From: Drosophila pseudoobscura
Taxonomy: Eukaryota; Arthropoda; Insecta; Diptera; Drosophilidae
NCBI RefSeq assembly: GCF_009870125.1
Contig: NC_046681.1
Location: 6,337,001-6,401,000, forward strand
Reading direction: 5' to 3'
DNA length: 64,000 nucleotides
Part shown: piece after piece, positions 35,901-48,236 of the stretch
Layout of the letters: every line of letters begins with the position of its first letter
Numbering within the stretch: position 1 is the stretch's first letter
Translations under genes and position numbers: made by a program
Notes under the pieces: generated by a model
The model's database searches: none
What the model saw: only the letters and a program-made list of their open reading frames with translations
What the model was told of the DNA's origin: nothing

Positions 35901-38160
35901 GTGCCTCCCAAAACTGTTGCACTTATGCCGCTTCTCATTGTTTACCTTCTCTTTTCTATAATCCCCGCCTATCTATAAATAATCATTTACCCTTTCTTTT
36001 CTGGTCTTTTCTTTCCATTTTTTTCCTGTTCTTTATGGCCCAATCAACTAATCAAAACCTTCTCGGAAAAGCCGCTTATAATTTTCCTTTCAACTTTGGC
36101 CCCGGGATTTCGCAGCGAGTTTCACTTTAAGCAAACAAAAGGCCGGGGCAGCATCCTGCAAGCACCAAAAGGCCACAGCACGTATTTTTAATTAAACTTT
36201 GTGCCATACCATTAACCCCTTTATACTTTAGGCTCAGACAGAGTGACCCCCTTTTGACCCCCTCCCCCCACCACTCTCTCTCTCACTCTGCCCCGTTGCG
36301 TGCCAAGTTTTTGCGGTTAATTATCGATGAGAGAGCGAGCCAGAGAATCGCTCGCATCTGCCAAACGTCCTTGGGGCCCGGCAAGTCGAAAAGTTAAATG
36401 AAGTGCAAAGTCGGGCACATTGTTCCCAAAAAAGAGTCCCTATACAAAGGCAAGGGGGAGGGACTGGGGGTCATCAATGGGTTAATAAGCGGCCAGCAGC
36501 TGCTTCATCGAAATAATAATGCTGTTGAGTTATTGTTCAACGTGAAATTTATGAGGGTCCTTCAATTCATTATCTTAATAATGCTCGACATAATTTTCCC
36601 ACCCTCTCTCTCTCTCCCAGTGAGACTTGGATTATCCTGAGGTCGCGGCACGTTTACTTCTACCCAAAAAATCGACCGCGTATTAATTCTTAAAGTCCTT
36701 CGTAGAACTTTTCCTCTGATTTATCCGCGAGTGTCATATGTGTGTGCCTAAACTAATACTAATGATTACCGTTTGCCTAATTTATTGGATTTCTTTGGCA
36801 CGCAATGGCAGACAGAGGAGGTCCTTTCCTTTCCTTTCTCTTTGGCTTGTCCTTTTGTCGGGTCATTTATTAATTGCGGTCTGGGCTGTGCGAATGCGTG
36901 TGCTAATCTCTTCATTATGCGATTTCATAATGGATTACATTCAAATAAATGTGTGCCTCATTTGCCACATCTTCTCCTTGGACCCTTCCTTGCGGTAATT
37001 TCCTTTAATTTCGTTGCCATTTTCCCCTAATGATGCGTCATGAGTGGCATGGGGTTGGGGTTGGGCGCGCTGGGTTAATAGGTCAGCGCGCGTTCCGTTG
37101 TTATATTAATGTCTACTAATTTCGGGCGCTGCCCTTGTAATTGAATCAGATGCATCAGTCGCGTGGTTTATTCGATTTTTTTAGCATTGAAGACTGTATT
37201 TTTATGGTAGAAATTAAGCATTATGAGGTGTAATAGTTACGGATGATATCTGTAGAGAGGAGCGTACCTGCAAAGGCCCACCGCTAACCCACTCCGAAAG
37301 ATATATCGCCCTTTCTCAAATCCTTTTCCCTGGGAAGCCCACTTTCTCCGCACATTTACCTGTGCGACAATTTGTAACCCGAAAAGTGAAAACCATTTAA
37401 ATAGTCGTAAAAATGTGCGACGACAAGCGACGACCGAAATACAATAAAAGCCAAACCTTGGGAATGGGAATCCACATCCTCTGAAGCAACATAAGCTCTT
37501 CGCCGGGGTGGAGTGGAGTGCGGGGTATCCTTCGGAAGTATCTCTGGCAGCTGCGCTTACAAGTAAGCGGGAAAATTGAAAACTGTTAAGGGAAAAGCGC
37601 GCTGGGGATGGGCACCCAGACATTGAGGACAACCAGAACGACAGCGACAAATGGCGCTGGAGCTTGTTCATGAAAATTTAAATTGCAAAATGGCTCCGCC
37701 TCCGCCACGAAAAGTGCCTCCCACTTTTGCTAATATTTGTGTTTTAATTACCTGGAAAAGTGTCAGGCCAAGCTCTGGGGCAGAGCCTCTAAAAGCACTG
37801 TGTCCTAAGGCTCTGAGGCTCTGGAGGCTGGTGGTCTTAGGCTCTGGTGTCCTTTGGAGTTGTGTGCAAATTTGTCCGCCATGCTGTGACGGCAGTTGCC
37901 GCCAGTCAATGATTTGCAAGACATTGTCCTCTTTTAATTATAATAATTGTTAACAAAAAATGCTGCAAGAAAGGGAAAGGAAAAGATTGTGTTACATGGA
38001 AAATTCTCTAAAATAAACTTAAAGCATAATTTTCTTGAGTAAATGTCATTCCCCTGACTCTAAACCCAAAACCTATTTGATCGAATAATATTTCCCATCT
38101 ATTTCCACAGCTTTTCCTGGGCGAAAATCAAATCGGATAAATAGTAGGCTGCGCCCTGCC
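29969..38160. other. about 8.2 kb of noncoding DNA left of Hsp60C
   Basis: Mixed AT-rich and GC-moderate intergenic sequence with the hexamer array at 32.3 kb. Open frames in it have no start context, domain or splice support. Confidence 0.45.
32335..32450. repeat. (GAGCCA)/(CACATC) degenerate hexamer array
   Basis: Interleaved units GAGCCA, CACATC and CCAGTCACAG repeat over about 110 nt. It is preceded by two copies of CTCTGAAGAGCC. It is noncoding. Confidence 0.65.
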
Positions 38161-38204
38161 TATAATTTGCAGCTTACAAATTTCCTGGCTAGCATTTCTC
38201 AGTT
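38161..38204 (+). promoter_or_regulatory. possible Hsp60C core promoter
   Basis: TATAATT at 38161 lies about 40 nt before TCAGTTCG at 38199, a good match to the Drosophila initiator (putative +1 at 38201). The spacing is longer than the usual 25-30 nt for TATA, so the initiator is the better part of the evidence. A paired GGAAAATTCT at about 37998 resembles two heat-shock-element half sites, but it is too short for a firm call. Confidence 0.35.
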
Positions 38205-38317
38205 CGTTTGTGTTGTTCGAGGCAAAAGCATCTCTTAAAAAAATTGTTTTTTCCAAATTTAAAAAAAAAAAAAAATAAAAATATTTCAATTTGAAAAAAG
38301 AAAAACAAAAAATAAAA

Positions 38318-38383
38318 GTGAGTGAAAAATTACCTTTCGGATATAAACAAAATAAAATTAACTTCCAAACATCCTTTTGGTAG
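38318..38383 (+). other. probable 5' UTR intron of Hsp60C, ending at the start codon
   Basis: GTGAGT at 38318 and CCTTTTGGTAG ending at 38383 bound a 66-nt stretch, a typical length for a Drosophila intron, with AATTAAC available as a branch site. If it is spliced, the leader ending AATAAAA is joined directly to ATGGCC, giving a strong initiation context and making the ATG at 38384 the first three bases of the second exon. Confidence 0.55.
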
Positions 38384-40117
38384 ATGGCCATGCTTCGCGC
38401 GTTCCATCGTGGGTCAAGGGTCAACCACATATTGGCCGGCTATAGCTATCGTCGCTATGCCAAGGATGTCAAGTTCGGACCCGAGGTCCGCGCCATGATG
38501 CTGCAAGGCGTCGATGTCCTGGCCGATGCCGTGGCCGTGACCATGGGCCCCAAGGGACGCAACGTCATCATCGAACAGAGCTGGGGCTCGCCGAAGATCA
38601 CCAAGGACGGCGTGACTGTGGCCAAGTCCATCTCATTGAAGGACAAGTTCATGAACATTGGCGCCAAGCTGGTCCAGGATGTGGCCAACAACACAAACGA
38701 AGAGGCTGGCGATGGCACCACCACCGCCACGGTGCTGGCCCGTGCCATTGCCAAGGAGGGCTTCGAGAAGATCTCGCGTGGCGCCAATCCCGTGGAGATC
38801 CGTCGCGGTGTCATGCTGGCCATCGACACCGTCAAGGAGAACCTCAAGAAGATGTCGCGTCCGGTGAACTCCCCCGAGGAGATCTGCCAGGTGGCCACAA
38901 TCTCGGCGAACGGCGACCAGTCGGTGGGCAATCTCATCAGCGAGGCCATCAAGAAGGTGGGCCGCGACGGAGTCATCACCGTCAAGGATGGCAAGACCCT
39001 CAACGACGAACTGGAGGTCATCGAGGGCATGAAGTTCGACCGTGGCTACATATCGCCGTACTTCATCAATTCCTCCAAGGGAGCCAAGGTGGAGTTCCAG
39101 GACTCCCTTTTGCTGTTCTGCGAGAAGAAGGTCAAGACCACGCAGAGCATTCTGCCCGCTTTGGAGCTGGCCAATGCTCAGCGCAAGCCTTTGGTCATAA
39201 TCGCGGAAGATGTGGAGGGCGAAGCCCTCAGCACCATGGTCCTGAATCGCCTCAAGTCCGGCCTTCAGGTCTGCGCCGTCAAGGCCCCCGGTTTCGGGGA
39301 CAATCGAAAGGAAACAATAGAGGACATGGCCATTGCCACGGGCGGCATCGTCTTCGGCGATGAGGCGAATCTCGTTCGCCTCGAGGATGTCAAGTTGAGC
39401 GATTTCGGACGTGTCGGCGAGGTGGTCGTCACCAAGGACGACACCATGCTACTGAAGGGCTTGGGCCAGCGTCCCTTGATCGATCGCCGCATTGAGAACT
39501 TACGGGAGGCCATCGCGGAGACCAAGTCCTCCTACGAGAAGGAGAAATTCCAGGAGCGCCTGGCCCGTCTCTCGTCGGGCGTGGCCCTGTTGCGTGTCGG
39601 CGGCTCTAGCGATGTGGAGGTTAACGAAAAGAAAGACCGTGTTAACGATGCTCTGAACGCCACCCGGGCTGCTGTCGAGGAGGGCATCGTGCCCGGAGGT
39701 GGCACCGCTCTCCTACGCTGCATCAGCCGCCTGAACGACATCAAGGGAGCCAATGAGGACCAAAATATGGGAATCGAAATCATTCGTCGTGCCTTGCGTA
39801 TGCCGTGCCTCACGATTGCTAAGAATGCTGGCGTCGACGGGGCCATGGTGGTGGCCAAAGTGGAGATCCTCGACGGCGACTATGGCTACGATGCGCTGAA
39901 GGGGGAGTACGCCAATATGATCGAGCGTGGCATCATCGATCCCACCAAGGTGGTGCGCACAGCCATCACGGATGCCGCTGGTGTGGCTTCGCTCTTGACT
40001 ACCGCAGAGGCCGTGGTCACCGAACTGCCCCTCGAAGACGCTGGAGCTGCCGCCATGGGTGGCATGGGAGGGATGGGAGGCATGGGAGGCATGGGAGGCC
40101 TCGGTGGCATGATGTAA
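38384..40117 (+). CDS. Hsp60C: mitochondrial 60-kDa chaperonin (Hsp60C-like), 577 aa
   Basis: This is a group I chaperonin of the mitochondrial matrix, which folds imported proteins by ATP-driven cycles with Hsp10. The full length is present in one exon. Residues 1-25 are a basic targeting sequence ending RRY before [12 protein letters not shown], the usual mature start. ATP-site features are [11 protein letters not shown] (55-65), [11 protein letters not shown] from 109 with Asp110, Asp422 in [11 protein letters not shown], and the GGGTALLR loop. The tail is the standard Gly-Gly-Met repeat. Flies have several Hsp60 paralogues. Wording such as [20 protein letters not shown] and the DIP-theta neighbour favour Hsp60C, which in D. 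melanogaster maps to 25F and is needed for tracheal development and fertility. The paralogue choice is from memory. A second ATG lies at codon 3. Codon use is strongly GC3-biased, consistent with good expression. Confidence 0.93.
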   Translation: MAMLRAFHRGSRVNHILAGYSYRRYAKDVKFGPEVRAMMLQGVDVLADAVAVTMGPKGRNVIIEQSWGSPKITKDGVTVAKSISLKDKFMNIGAKLVQDVANNTNEEAGDGTTTATVLARAIAKEGFEKISRGANPVEIRRGVMLAIDTVKENLKKMSRPVNSPEEICQVATISANGDQSVGNLISEAIKKVGRDGVITVKDGKTLNDELEVIEGMKFDRGYISPYFINSSKGAKVEFQDSLLLFCEKKVKTTQSILPALELANAQRKPLVIIAEDVEGEALSTMVLNRLKSGLQVCAVKAPGFGDNRKETIEDMAIATGGIVFGDEANLVRLEDVKLSDFGRVGEVVVTKDDTMLLKGLGQRPLIDRRIENLREAIAETKSSYEKEKFQERLARLSSGVALLRVGGSSDVEVNEKKDRVNDALNATRAAVEEGIVPGGGTALLRCISRLNDIKGANEDQNMGIEIIRRALRMPCLTIAKNAGVDGAMVVAKVEILDGDYGYDALKGEYANMIERGIIDPTKVVRTAITDAAGVASLLTTAEAVVTELPLEDAGAAAMGGMGGMGGMGGMGGLGGMM

Positions 40118-40675
40118 TAGACACAAACAAAACACTACAGTACGCAGACGCTACACTACGGGCAACACACTGAACTACACTACATTTGGTGCTAAACAAG
40201 TCTAGAACGTAACTACACTACGCTACAAGAACATCTACTCTATGCCAACAAAACAGTTGTTAAACGGGTTTAATCGGCAGACATTTACACTGTTATACAC
40301 AAAACCAATTGCACACTTCAATATTGCATTATTCGTCGTTCTTTCGTGATATTATATATGGATAATATACATACACACACGCACACTAAACGTTAGTTAG
40401 GCAGACTGTATTTCCTCCCCCTAAAAAACAATACTTACACCTTTTACTTGGCCCAATAACCGGCTGTTCGAAACGCGTGCCAAACAGCTACAACCAATGC
40501 TCGGATACACATACATATTACGGCGCAATCACTCCGTGACATAATGGTGGTTTCCAACACGATCGACTCTGTTTAGTTTGGAAAGTACAATGCAACTTTA
40601 GCTCACATATTACGCAACTAACACTAATACACTATCATAAACATTTTGTTGTTCAATTACACTGTTCTTAATAAA
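40118..40675 (+). other. 3' UTR of Hsp60C with ACTACACTAC motifs and poly(A) signal
   Basis: About 550 nt follow the stop before AATAAA at 40670-40675; a second signal, AATAAAATTT, begins near 40694. Between 40130 and 40230 the motif CTACACTACG or ACTACACTAC recurs about five times in slightly varied form. No other ORF is supported here. The end of the transcript is inferred from the poly(A) signal only. Confidence 0.5.
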
Positions 40676-40699
40676 TGTTTTAACAATGCATGAAATAAA

Positions 40700-43600
40700 A
40701 TTTGTTTAAATTGGGAATTATTGCGAAGGTAATGCCTTAACCTTTAATCGATTAACCTTTTCAGAAGTTTATGCATCGATTGTTCGGGTGGGTTCTATTC
40801 TCAACATCTTTTCATGCGGAATTTTATAGAAATATGACTTAAAAGTCGTTTCTTGAAAATATCTTAACAATGAAAAACTAGTTTTAGACTTAATTATAAG
40901 ATTATACAAAGCTTATATGTTTCCAAAATCATGACAAAATATTCATTATTGATAAATGGAAAATACCAATAAAATCTCTGGCAAAGACAGTATAAATAGT
41001 AATATACAGATTACATTTGTTTTGGTACGCGATAGCTGGATAGCTTTTAAACGACTATTTTACATTTCTTGTGGTACACGATTTTGTGCGGATGGTTTTT
41101 AAAAGTGGCTCCAGACTCTTTCACATTTTTTGTTTAAGCCAGAGTCTGAGATGGATCACGTGGTTAATTAATATTGTTTTTGGTTTGCCGTGTATTTCTT
41201 TATTTACAATTTCCCATTCCTTTTTTTCTCACCGCATGTTTCTATACGATATTCAGCCGATAGCTTTCCAAAGAAACACTGAATAATTGACATTTAAAAT
41301 GAGGTAACAATTATATTAAGAAAAGAAAAAAAATTTCCTGCCCGCCAGATAATAAAATAATGCCGAAATTACATTAATTTATAGCCTAAAATATACCTTT
41401 GTTAAGATTTGGTTATTAAGAAAAATTTCCTTAAACACCCCATCCCCAGTTTATTGGGCACCCAAGAAGGACTAACCCCTAAAGGATGCTGCGGAGGAAA
41501 CCGTGTCCGGATGACCGACTCGACTTATTTGTTAATGTTTCCTTCTCTCCGCTTTTTGGCTTCATTTTTCCTATGTTTTTGCCATTGTTCTGTATCCTGG
41601 GGCAGGGGCACACTCGTCGACTTTCTCTGACAGTCTGCTTTGGCCAGGAAAGTACTTTTACACATGTCCTTTGTCCGTTGTCCTTTGCTGTGTTGTGTTA
41701 ACCACTTGTTGTAGTTTTTGCATTGTCCTGTCTCTGTGTTTCCTCCGGGTTCCTTCCGTTTTTCCGTTTGTTGTTTTGCATTTCGCTATGAAATATTACA
41801 GAGTCAGGGACAATGGACCCCAATGGACTGACTTTTGGGCGCTTCTAATTGTCCTGAAGAGCCACCGCCACTTGACTTTCATGCATTTTCTGCTTAACAT
41901 TTTGACATTTATAATGGGATTCTGGCGTCTGCTAAGAAAGAGATCCATTTGGGAGGATAGCCTTGCGACTAAGCGTATGCAAAAAAGGAAAAACACTTGA
42001 GCCATGGGGCTGAATGCTGCACCTCATCGTCATCCACCCAAAAAACGACGGAGGCGAAGCAAAATCTTCTGGTGCCCCGTGGGCCCTCATGCAAAGTGGG
42101 TAACAGAGCGTGCTTAGCAATCTCATTCCTTCAGGCTCTGCACCACGTCCCCCTCGCCCGTTCAAGCTCTACATAAGGCATGTCGTGCATTATACCCGCG
42201 GCTCATCCTTGATGCTGCCTTCCACTCGAGTTGCAACATCCTGCCGCGGCCTCAGCATCAGCCTCAGCCTCAGCCTTATTCTTGGCTCTTCTGCACCTCT
42301 GGCTGTTTATGTTGTCAACGCAAATTGCACTTTCAGCTTTCCGTGTGATGTTCAAGTGTCTGTTAAGCAGCAGATGATGATCCCACACCCACACACCCAC
42401 GTGTCTTAATGATGCTACAAGAGATGTTGCATCCTGCAAGGCGACGAGCGAGCGAGCCCAAGGGTCCACTCGCATTGGCCTGAACAATGCGCCACTTAAT
42501 TATGAAAAAGGCCGCGTCGAGTGTCGGCCAGCGTCCGTCCAGAGTCCTGTGTTCTGCGTCCTGTGTCCTGTGTCGTGACACCATAACGCCCCATCTAACG
42601 GCAGATTTACGACACTGGCTAATCCTCGCTCGCTTAGCGCATTAAATCAGCTCCGAAATGGCCATAAAATTGGCCTCCAGCTTGCCCCCGACCTCCTGCC
42701 TACACATGGCAAACATTTCAAAAAATTGACAATTTATTGCAACTGTCGAGGGTCGCAGGGTAGGGGAAACGCAGGGAAAATAAAAATATTTCCACGCCAC
42801 GGAAAGGGAAATTAAAGTAAGTAAAGTTTTCTTTTGTTTGCGCTACGAATTTTTGATACTCTGGGGGCTAAAATGGTGGAGGGTAATAAGACCCAAATTT
42901 ATCTAGGCGTAAATAATGATGATTGATGCTTATTTGGAAATTAGAGACATATAACTGATTCAAATATCGTTGTCGGTGTCACAAAGCCTTTCAAAAACAT
43001 TCTTTTTCTTATCTATAACTATCGAATTTAAACGATAAACACAAAAACATATTTCAATCATTTTGCAAATAATGGAAATATCATTAAATTAAAATGTATT
43101 GAAATATAAAGCTAATACCTTATTTTAAACTATTTCCTTTCTTTCTAATTCCTTAATTTGTTTCTAAAATATAATTGCATTATTTCTCTTCTACTCAAAT
43201 TCCGTTAGTTACATTTTTCGATCTGCTAAAAACTCTTCAATTTCACATACAAATTAAGAGGAATTTAACTCTACTTTTCTGTACATTTTAACCAAATTTT
43301 TGTACCAAATATAAATTAATTATCTTTAATTATATTTTCATAATTAATGAAAATTCCATGAAACTGTTTTGTTCAATTATTAGTACTGAAGTATAAAATT
43401 AATAATTTTTGTATATATATTTCATTTTTTTTAGTGCCTTTATTTATTTTTATAAACGTTTAACAGTATTTCCCTTTTAATCGAAATCCTTTAGTTATTT
43501 CCTTAGATCTGCTAAAATCCCTCTCAAACCCTACCTCGAAAGCTTTTAAAACACTTTTATTCGCTCTACAACTATTAAAACTCCACAACATGTCTTCAAA

Positions 43601-46600
43601 GAGCTGAAACTTAACAAAGGACCCCCACAAAAATCTCTGGTCACTGTCATTGCCCTGGGGACATAGTTCATACCAAAGTTGTCCCTGTCCCGATGCATCT
43701 GGCTACCGTTTTCTGTGTTAGATTTATATTGCATTTGATTTTGATTTTGATTTTTGTTTGCCAGTACTCGTAGCACTCGTTTGTGGTGTGTATGCATGCA
43801 ACATGCCGTTCTGTTGCATTTGCCCCTGCCCTGGTACTCGCGTACGAGTATGCAAAATACATCTACAATATGGCCATTGTTATGATTTATGTGGCAGAAA
43901 TATTTCAGGCGCGTTTCCTGCCAATGTTTGCCCTTTTACAAACGAGAGACCATGTGAGAGTCGCGTCGTGTCGTGGGGCGGAAAAAGAGTTATGGAGGGA
44001 GGGGTGGGGGAGGGGAAGGGCCACCGCGACTACAAAATATTTTGTTTAAGCCTGGCCAAATTCAATTTCAATTTGCACCCCATCAAAAGACAAACAAAAG
44101 TCTTTGAACTCTAGCCGTAAACATATATATTTGGGGGATATATTTTGGGCTATTTTTTTCTTGGCAGTCCCCCAGTCTGGAAACCGGGGGACGGCATGTG
44201 GCGAGAGCAACTGTGACTTCGACTTTTCGTGTCAGTTGCAGCGGCAGAAACAGCAGCTTTTAGGGGCGTCCTGTCTGGGGGCCCTGTCGAAAGTGTTGTC
44301 GCCTTCCGCTGGGGTTTTCCCCATAAACAAATCTAAGGGGAGGGTGGGTGTTGAAATTGTGGATCGTAATTGAATTTCATGTTTCTGCGCCTTCAACTCT
44401 TTGATGTTTAAAGGATCTGTTCAGTGCGGGTATCCCAATGGATATACAAGAAGAAAGCTGCTAAACTAAAGGCCAAGATTGCTGTACTAAAGTAGCCTTG
44501 GCGGCCGTGCAATTTATAAGCGGAAATGGCAATCGCCCACACACCGACACCGACACACGGCGTTCCCATGGCTGGACCCATCTGCCCGCCGCCCACTCAG
44601 GAAATGCAACTGTTGCCCGCCCTCACGTTTGAGTTTTGGATTGCATTGTACTCGTCTCTTCCAGCCCTCGCTGCAGGGGGAGGGGTTTTTTGTGTCCTGG
44701 TCACCAAGTGGCATGCGTTTCTAATTTCCTGACTGGCCCTCCCCTGTCATCCCCGGGCCACCGTTTGTCCTGGCATTTCGAAATTGCAACTCAGTCAAAA
44801 TTATAAAACGAGATTTTTGGGGCTTACCCGGTTTTTAATGCGTGTTGCTGTGTGTGCCCTGCCAAATGAGACTTGCCTCAAGGGACTGCCCCTTTGCCCT
44901 TGTATTACGATTAATTGAATTTGCGATGGCATTGCGAGCCAACTGACTGACTGACAGACAGCCTGCCTGACGGACAGATACTCGTTTGAGAGGACAATGA
45001 CTGCTGATGATGATGCATGAGGCTCTAGAATAGCAGATGGATATATACATACATGGTTTATTAAAGAAAACTACTGCTCCCACAGTTTAAATAGTATTTG
45101 CATATATGTAATAGGATAGTATTCTTTATAGTTGTTGCTGATTTTGTATTTTTTAATTAAATATTTGCACAGTCATTATGTTAGTCATTTCAGCAATTTC
45201 AATACAATACTTACCGAGTTATAAGGAAGTGAATTAAAGATCAAAATGTTGCCCCAATTGGTGTGCCTTTTTACTCTTTTGATCTGAACATTACAGAACA
45301 CATATGGGGATGGCTTTTGCGTATAGATTGTATAACGAAATCTATGTTAATCTAAATTAAAAAATAATAAAGTAGAAAAACCCTGACCCCCGACTATGTG
45401 CACTTCAATTTAAATATGATTTATGAAAATATTGGAAATATTAAAATGTATGTGTTTTCACTTACATTTTAACATTGTCATGATAAAATTTGATCTAAAT
45501 ATATTTCATAAATAAAGTAAATATATTTAATATTTAAATAAAATATTTTTATATTTCAATTTAATAAATTTTCTGCAAGTGCACTATAATATTTTTATTC
45601 TAGCGTGTTTTTTATTTAGATTAAATATGAGCCCAACTAAAAATAATTTTTCATAGATTTAAATTAAAAAAAAAAATTGAATTGTATTAAATCTTAAAAA
45701 GTATCATACAAATAATAATTAGCTCCTTTAAAAGAATTTTTCATATTTACACTTTCATTTTAAATAAATAAATAAACAAAATTCTCAAAATTATGAAGTT
45801 AGGAAGTTTTCCATATACATTTTTTCCTTGATTTAAAAAATATAATTTGGTATTGCAAATCCATGACGCATGTCATTGATCGTCAGTTTATAGACGATGG
45901 AAATGGAAAGAAATTTTCTGCAAAATGTAGTTTTCTTTTAGAATCCCATACCGATCTTAACTCATCAAAGAACCCCTTTCACAGCATTAATCCTGGCGAC
46001 TCAGCCGCCCTCGATATGCTGCTGATCCCAAGAATTCAAGAGCCTGAAAATCCGTATAAAACGTAAGAGGGGGGAAAGGCGTGGCGCACAATCAACTTCA
46101 TTGATTGCAATGGACAGCAATTACCGCAGAGGTTTCGCCACTTTTTTTCGAATTAATTGACGCCTGCCGGCGGCCCGGACTTCTGTGGACTTTCAGTGCC
46201 GACCAAAAAATGTCAGCCAACAGACAATTAATCAATTTGCTGCTTAATTATGATGTTGAAGCCTGTAAAATCACGGAAAAAACAAACAACCAACAGAGCA
46301 ATGAAGTAGTAACAGAAGTCAAAGGTTAATTACATTCAAAACGAGTGCTGAAAAGTGCCGAAAGTTTTCTTAAATTTCCCTCCTTAAAGGAGACCAGATT
46401 AAAATCCCATCAATTTGGAAATGGATACTAGGTTGGAAAAGTGTTTTTCATCTTGGTATCAGCCAGAGCCCGATGTCAGCTGCTGGAAGCAAAAGGCGAC
46501 ATGACAACTTAGGCGGGCTTCATGTTGCATTCAGCCAGCGGGGGCGTCAGCTGGCGCCACATATCACGATACTACAGGCGCCCCACCCCCAAGCCCCGAC

Positions 46601-48178
46601 CAGTTATGCCCCCCTAACCCTCCAACGAAAACCCGTCTCTGAGCTCTGGCATTTTGCCTCATTCTGTATGCACTCAACGCATTAAGTGGCGACATGTGTT
46701 ACACTGAAGACAGGCGACACTCATGGAGGCAGCCACATCAAGGCAAAACACATTCGTGCAGCAGGAGCACCAAAAAGAAAGCCCCATGTAGGCAGAAACG
46801 GGTGCGGGAGGCGTGTCCCTGGGGCTATGTTAGTGGGGTGTTAATAGAATCCATTTCGGTACTGGGCTGCATTCTAATGCATTCAGTGGACCATTCGGCT
46901 CGAAGGCAGGACATTAATCAACAGAAAATGAAACCAAAAACGCAAAAACTGAATGCCAATGAAATCAATTTCTTCTCGTTTCGTCCAGGAAAATTGTTTC
47001 AAATTTTGCTGCTGAATTTCTTGCTAATTAAGTGGCGTCATCGTCATGCCAACTGCAGGCCACAGCAGGACGGCAAATCATCAAATGAGAAATTAACTTC
47101 GAAATTGGAAACCGCACCAGCAGCAGAAGCAACAGTAGATGCCACAGAGATGGATCTCATGCCGAGTCTCATTGAGGCAGGGCTATGGGAAACTTTTAAC
47201 TCCCCTTAGAGACAGCATTTCATCGCAATTCATTTATTAAACAGGAAAAACAGAAAAACAATTTGCTTTTGGCAGCAAAAGTCACGTAGGAAATGCATAA
47301 AAATTCCCTAAAAGAAAGTAAAGACCGGCCATGCATTTATGCAAAATGTAGGAGACATACGGGTACCATTGTATGGTACCTTCTTCCACTGTGCGTGTGC
47401 CACTAATTTAGAAGCGAAAGGAAAATGTTTTCCCTTCTTTCTTTTTTTGCGTCTTCCAGCACGCACCTCGTATAAAAGTTTTTCCCGTAGATGGCATTGC
47501 ATGTCCAAAATAGTTGCCCAAGTTTGCTGCTTTGCATAATTTACAGGGCATGTACCTTGGAGCGATAAAAGGGAGACCCCAAGACCCGAAGACCCTGGTC
47601 TCCATCTTATCTCCATTTTATAAGCATTTTCATTTGAAACCATTTTCCAGGGCACCGCAAACAGGTGGGTGCGCTGAGGCGTATCCAATGACTAATTAAA
47701 AGGAAATTTCTATAGCACTTACAAATTTCTGTCGATGCGGCTGCAGCTGTGGTCTAGCCATCCCCTGGATTGCATCATCCATCATCATCCACACAATTCT
47801 GCACTGTTAAATCATTAATTTTCCTGAGTCTCCACAACTATTTGGTTAACGAGAACGGTCTCATGTTTCCACATGTTAGCATAATTTTGCTGTCGGTTTG
47901 AACCTTATGTCAAGGAATTGAAGCAGTTTTAGGGCCCTGAGTGGAGTGGAAAGGCCATGGCTGGAGGGTTATGAAAATTGCACAGAAAAGACCTCAGCAG
48001 AGGAGTCTGACAGGCACAGAAAATCTCAGAGAACAGAGCCGTTTCATGAAAATATGAGAGAACCTATTGCCTTGAGTTTTCTTTCAGGGGAAACCCATTC
48101 CAAAATCCAATTCATATTCCATTCGAAACCAGGCAGCCAGTTGAAGAAAAACGCCAACAAGCAACAGCATCCGAGAAA
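40700..48178. other. about 7.5 kb of noncoding DNA between Hsp60C and the FUN14 pair
   Basis: AT-rich blocks at 42.9-43.5 and 45.1-45.85 kb, a possible exon at 45985-46062 (see findings) and the perfect inverted repeat at 47.36 kb. No gene with good support. Confidence 0.45.
47362..47380. repeat. perfect inverted repeat, 8-nt arms and 3-nt loop
   Basis: GGTACCAT, TGT, ATGGTACC. It could form a small hairpin. No neighbouring gene explains it. Confidence 0.6.
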
Positions 48179-48214
48179 ATGTCACACAATTTTCGGTCAA
48201 AAGGAGGTTCGTAA
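48179..48214 (+). other. upstream ORF of left FUN14 copy (12 codons including stop)
   Basis: ATG at 48179 opens a short frame, MSHNFRSKGGS and TAA. The right copy has the same-length frame at the same place (MSNSILTKDGS). It may be a translational regulator kept in both copies or just shared ancestry of the flank. Confidence 0.35.
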
Positions 48215-48236
48215 ACGAAATTTTAAATCAAAATCG

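Noticed and set aside
36738-37030. Hydrophobic open frames resembling membrane proteins
   Set aside because: T-rich noncoding DNA gives Leu/Phe/Ile by chance. The frames overlap each other and have no family pattern.
38455-39030. 191-codon open frame antisense to Hsp60C
   Set aside because: A shadow of strong GC3 codon bias in the sense gene; Ser/Arg-rich with no family.
39713-40135. His/Ser-rich antisense frame over the Hsp60C 3' end
   Set aside because: It is the reverse reading of the Gly-Gly-Met tail repeats.
46694-47209. 171-codon open frame, plus strand
   Set aside because: Basic, low-bias composition, no domain or signal peptide and no sign of conservation. Long open frames occur by chance in this much DNA.
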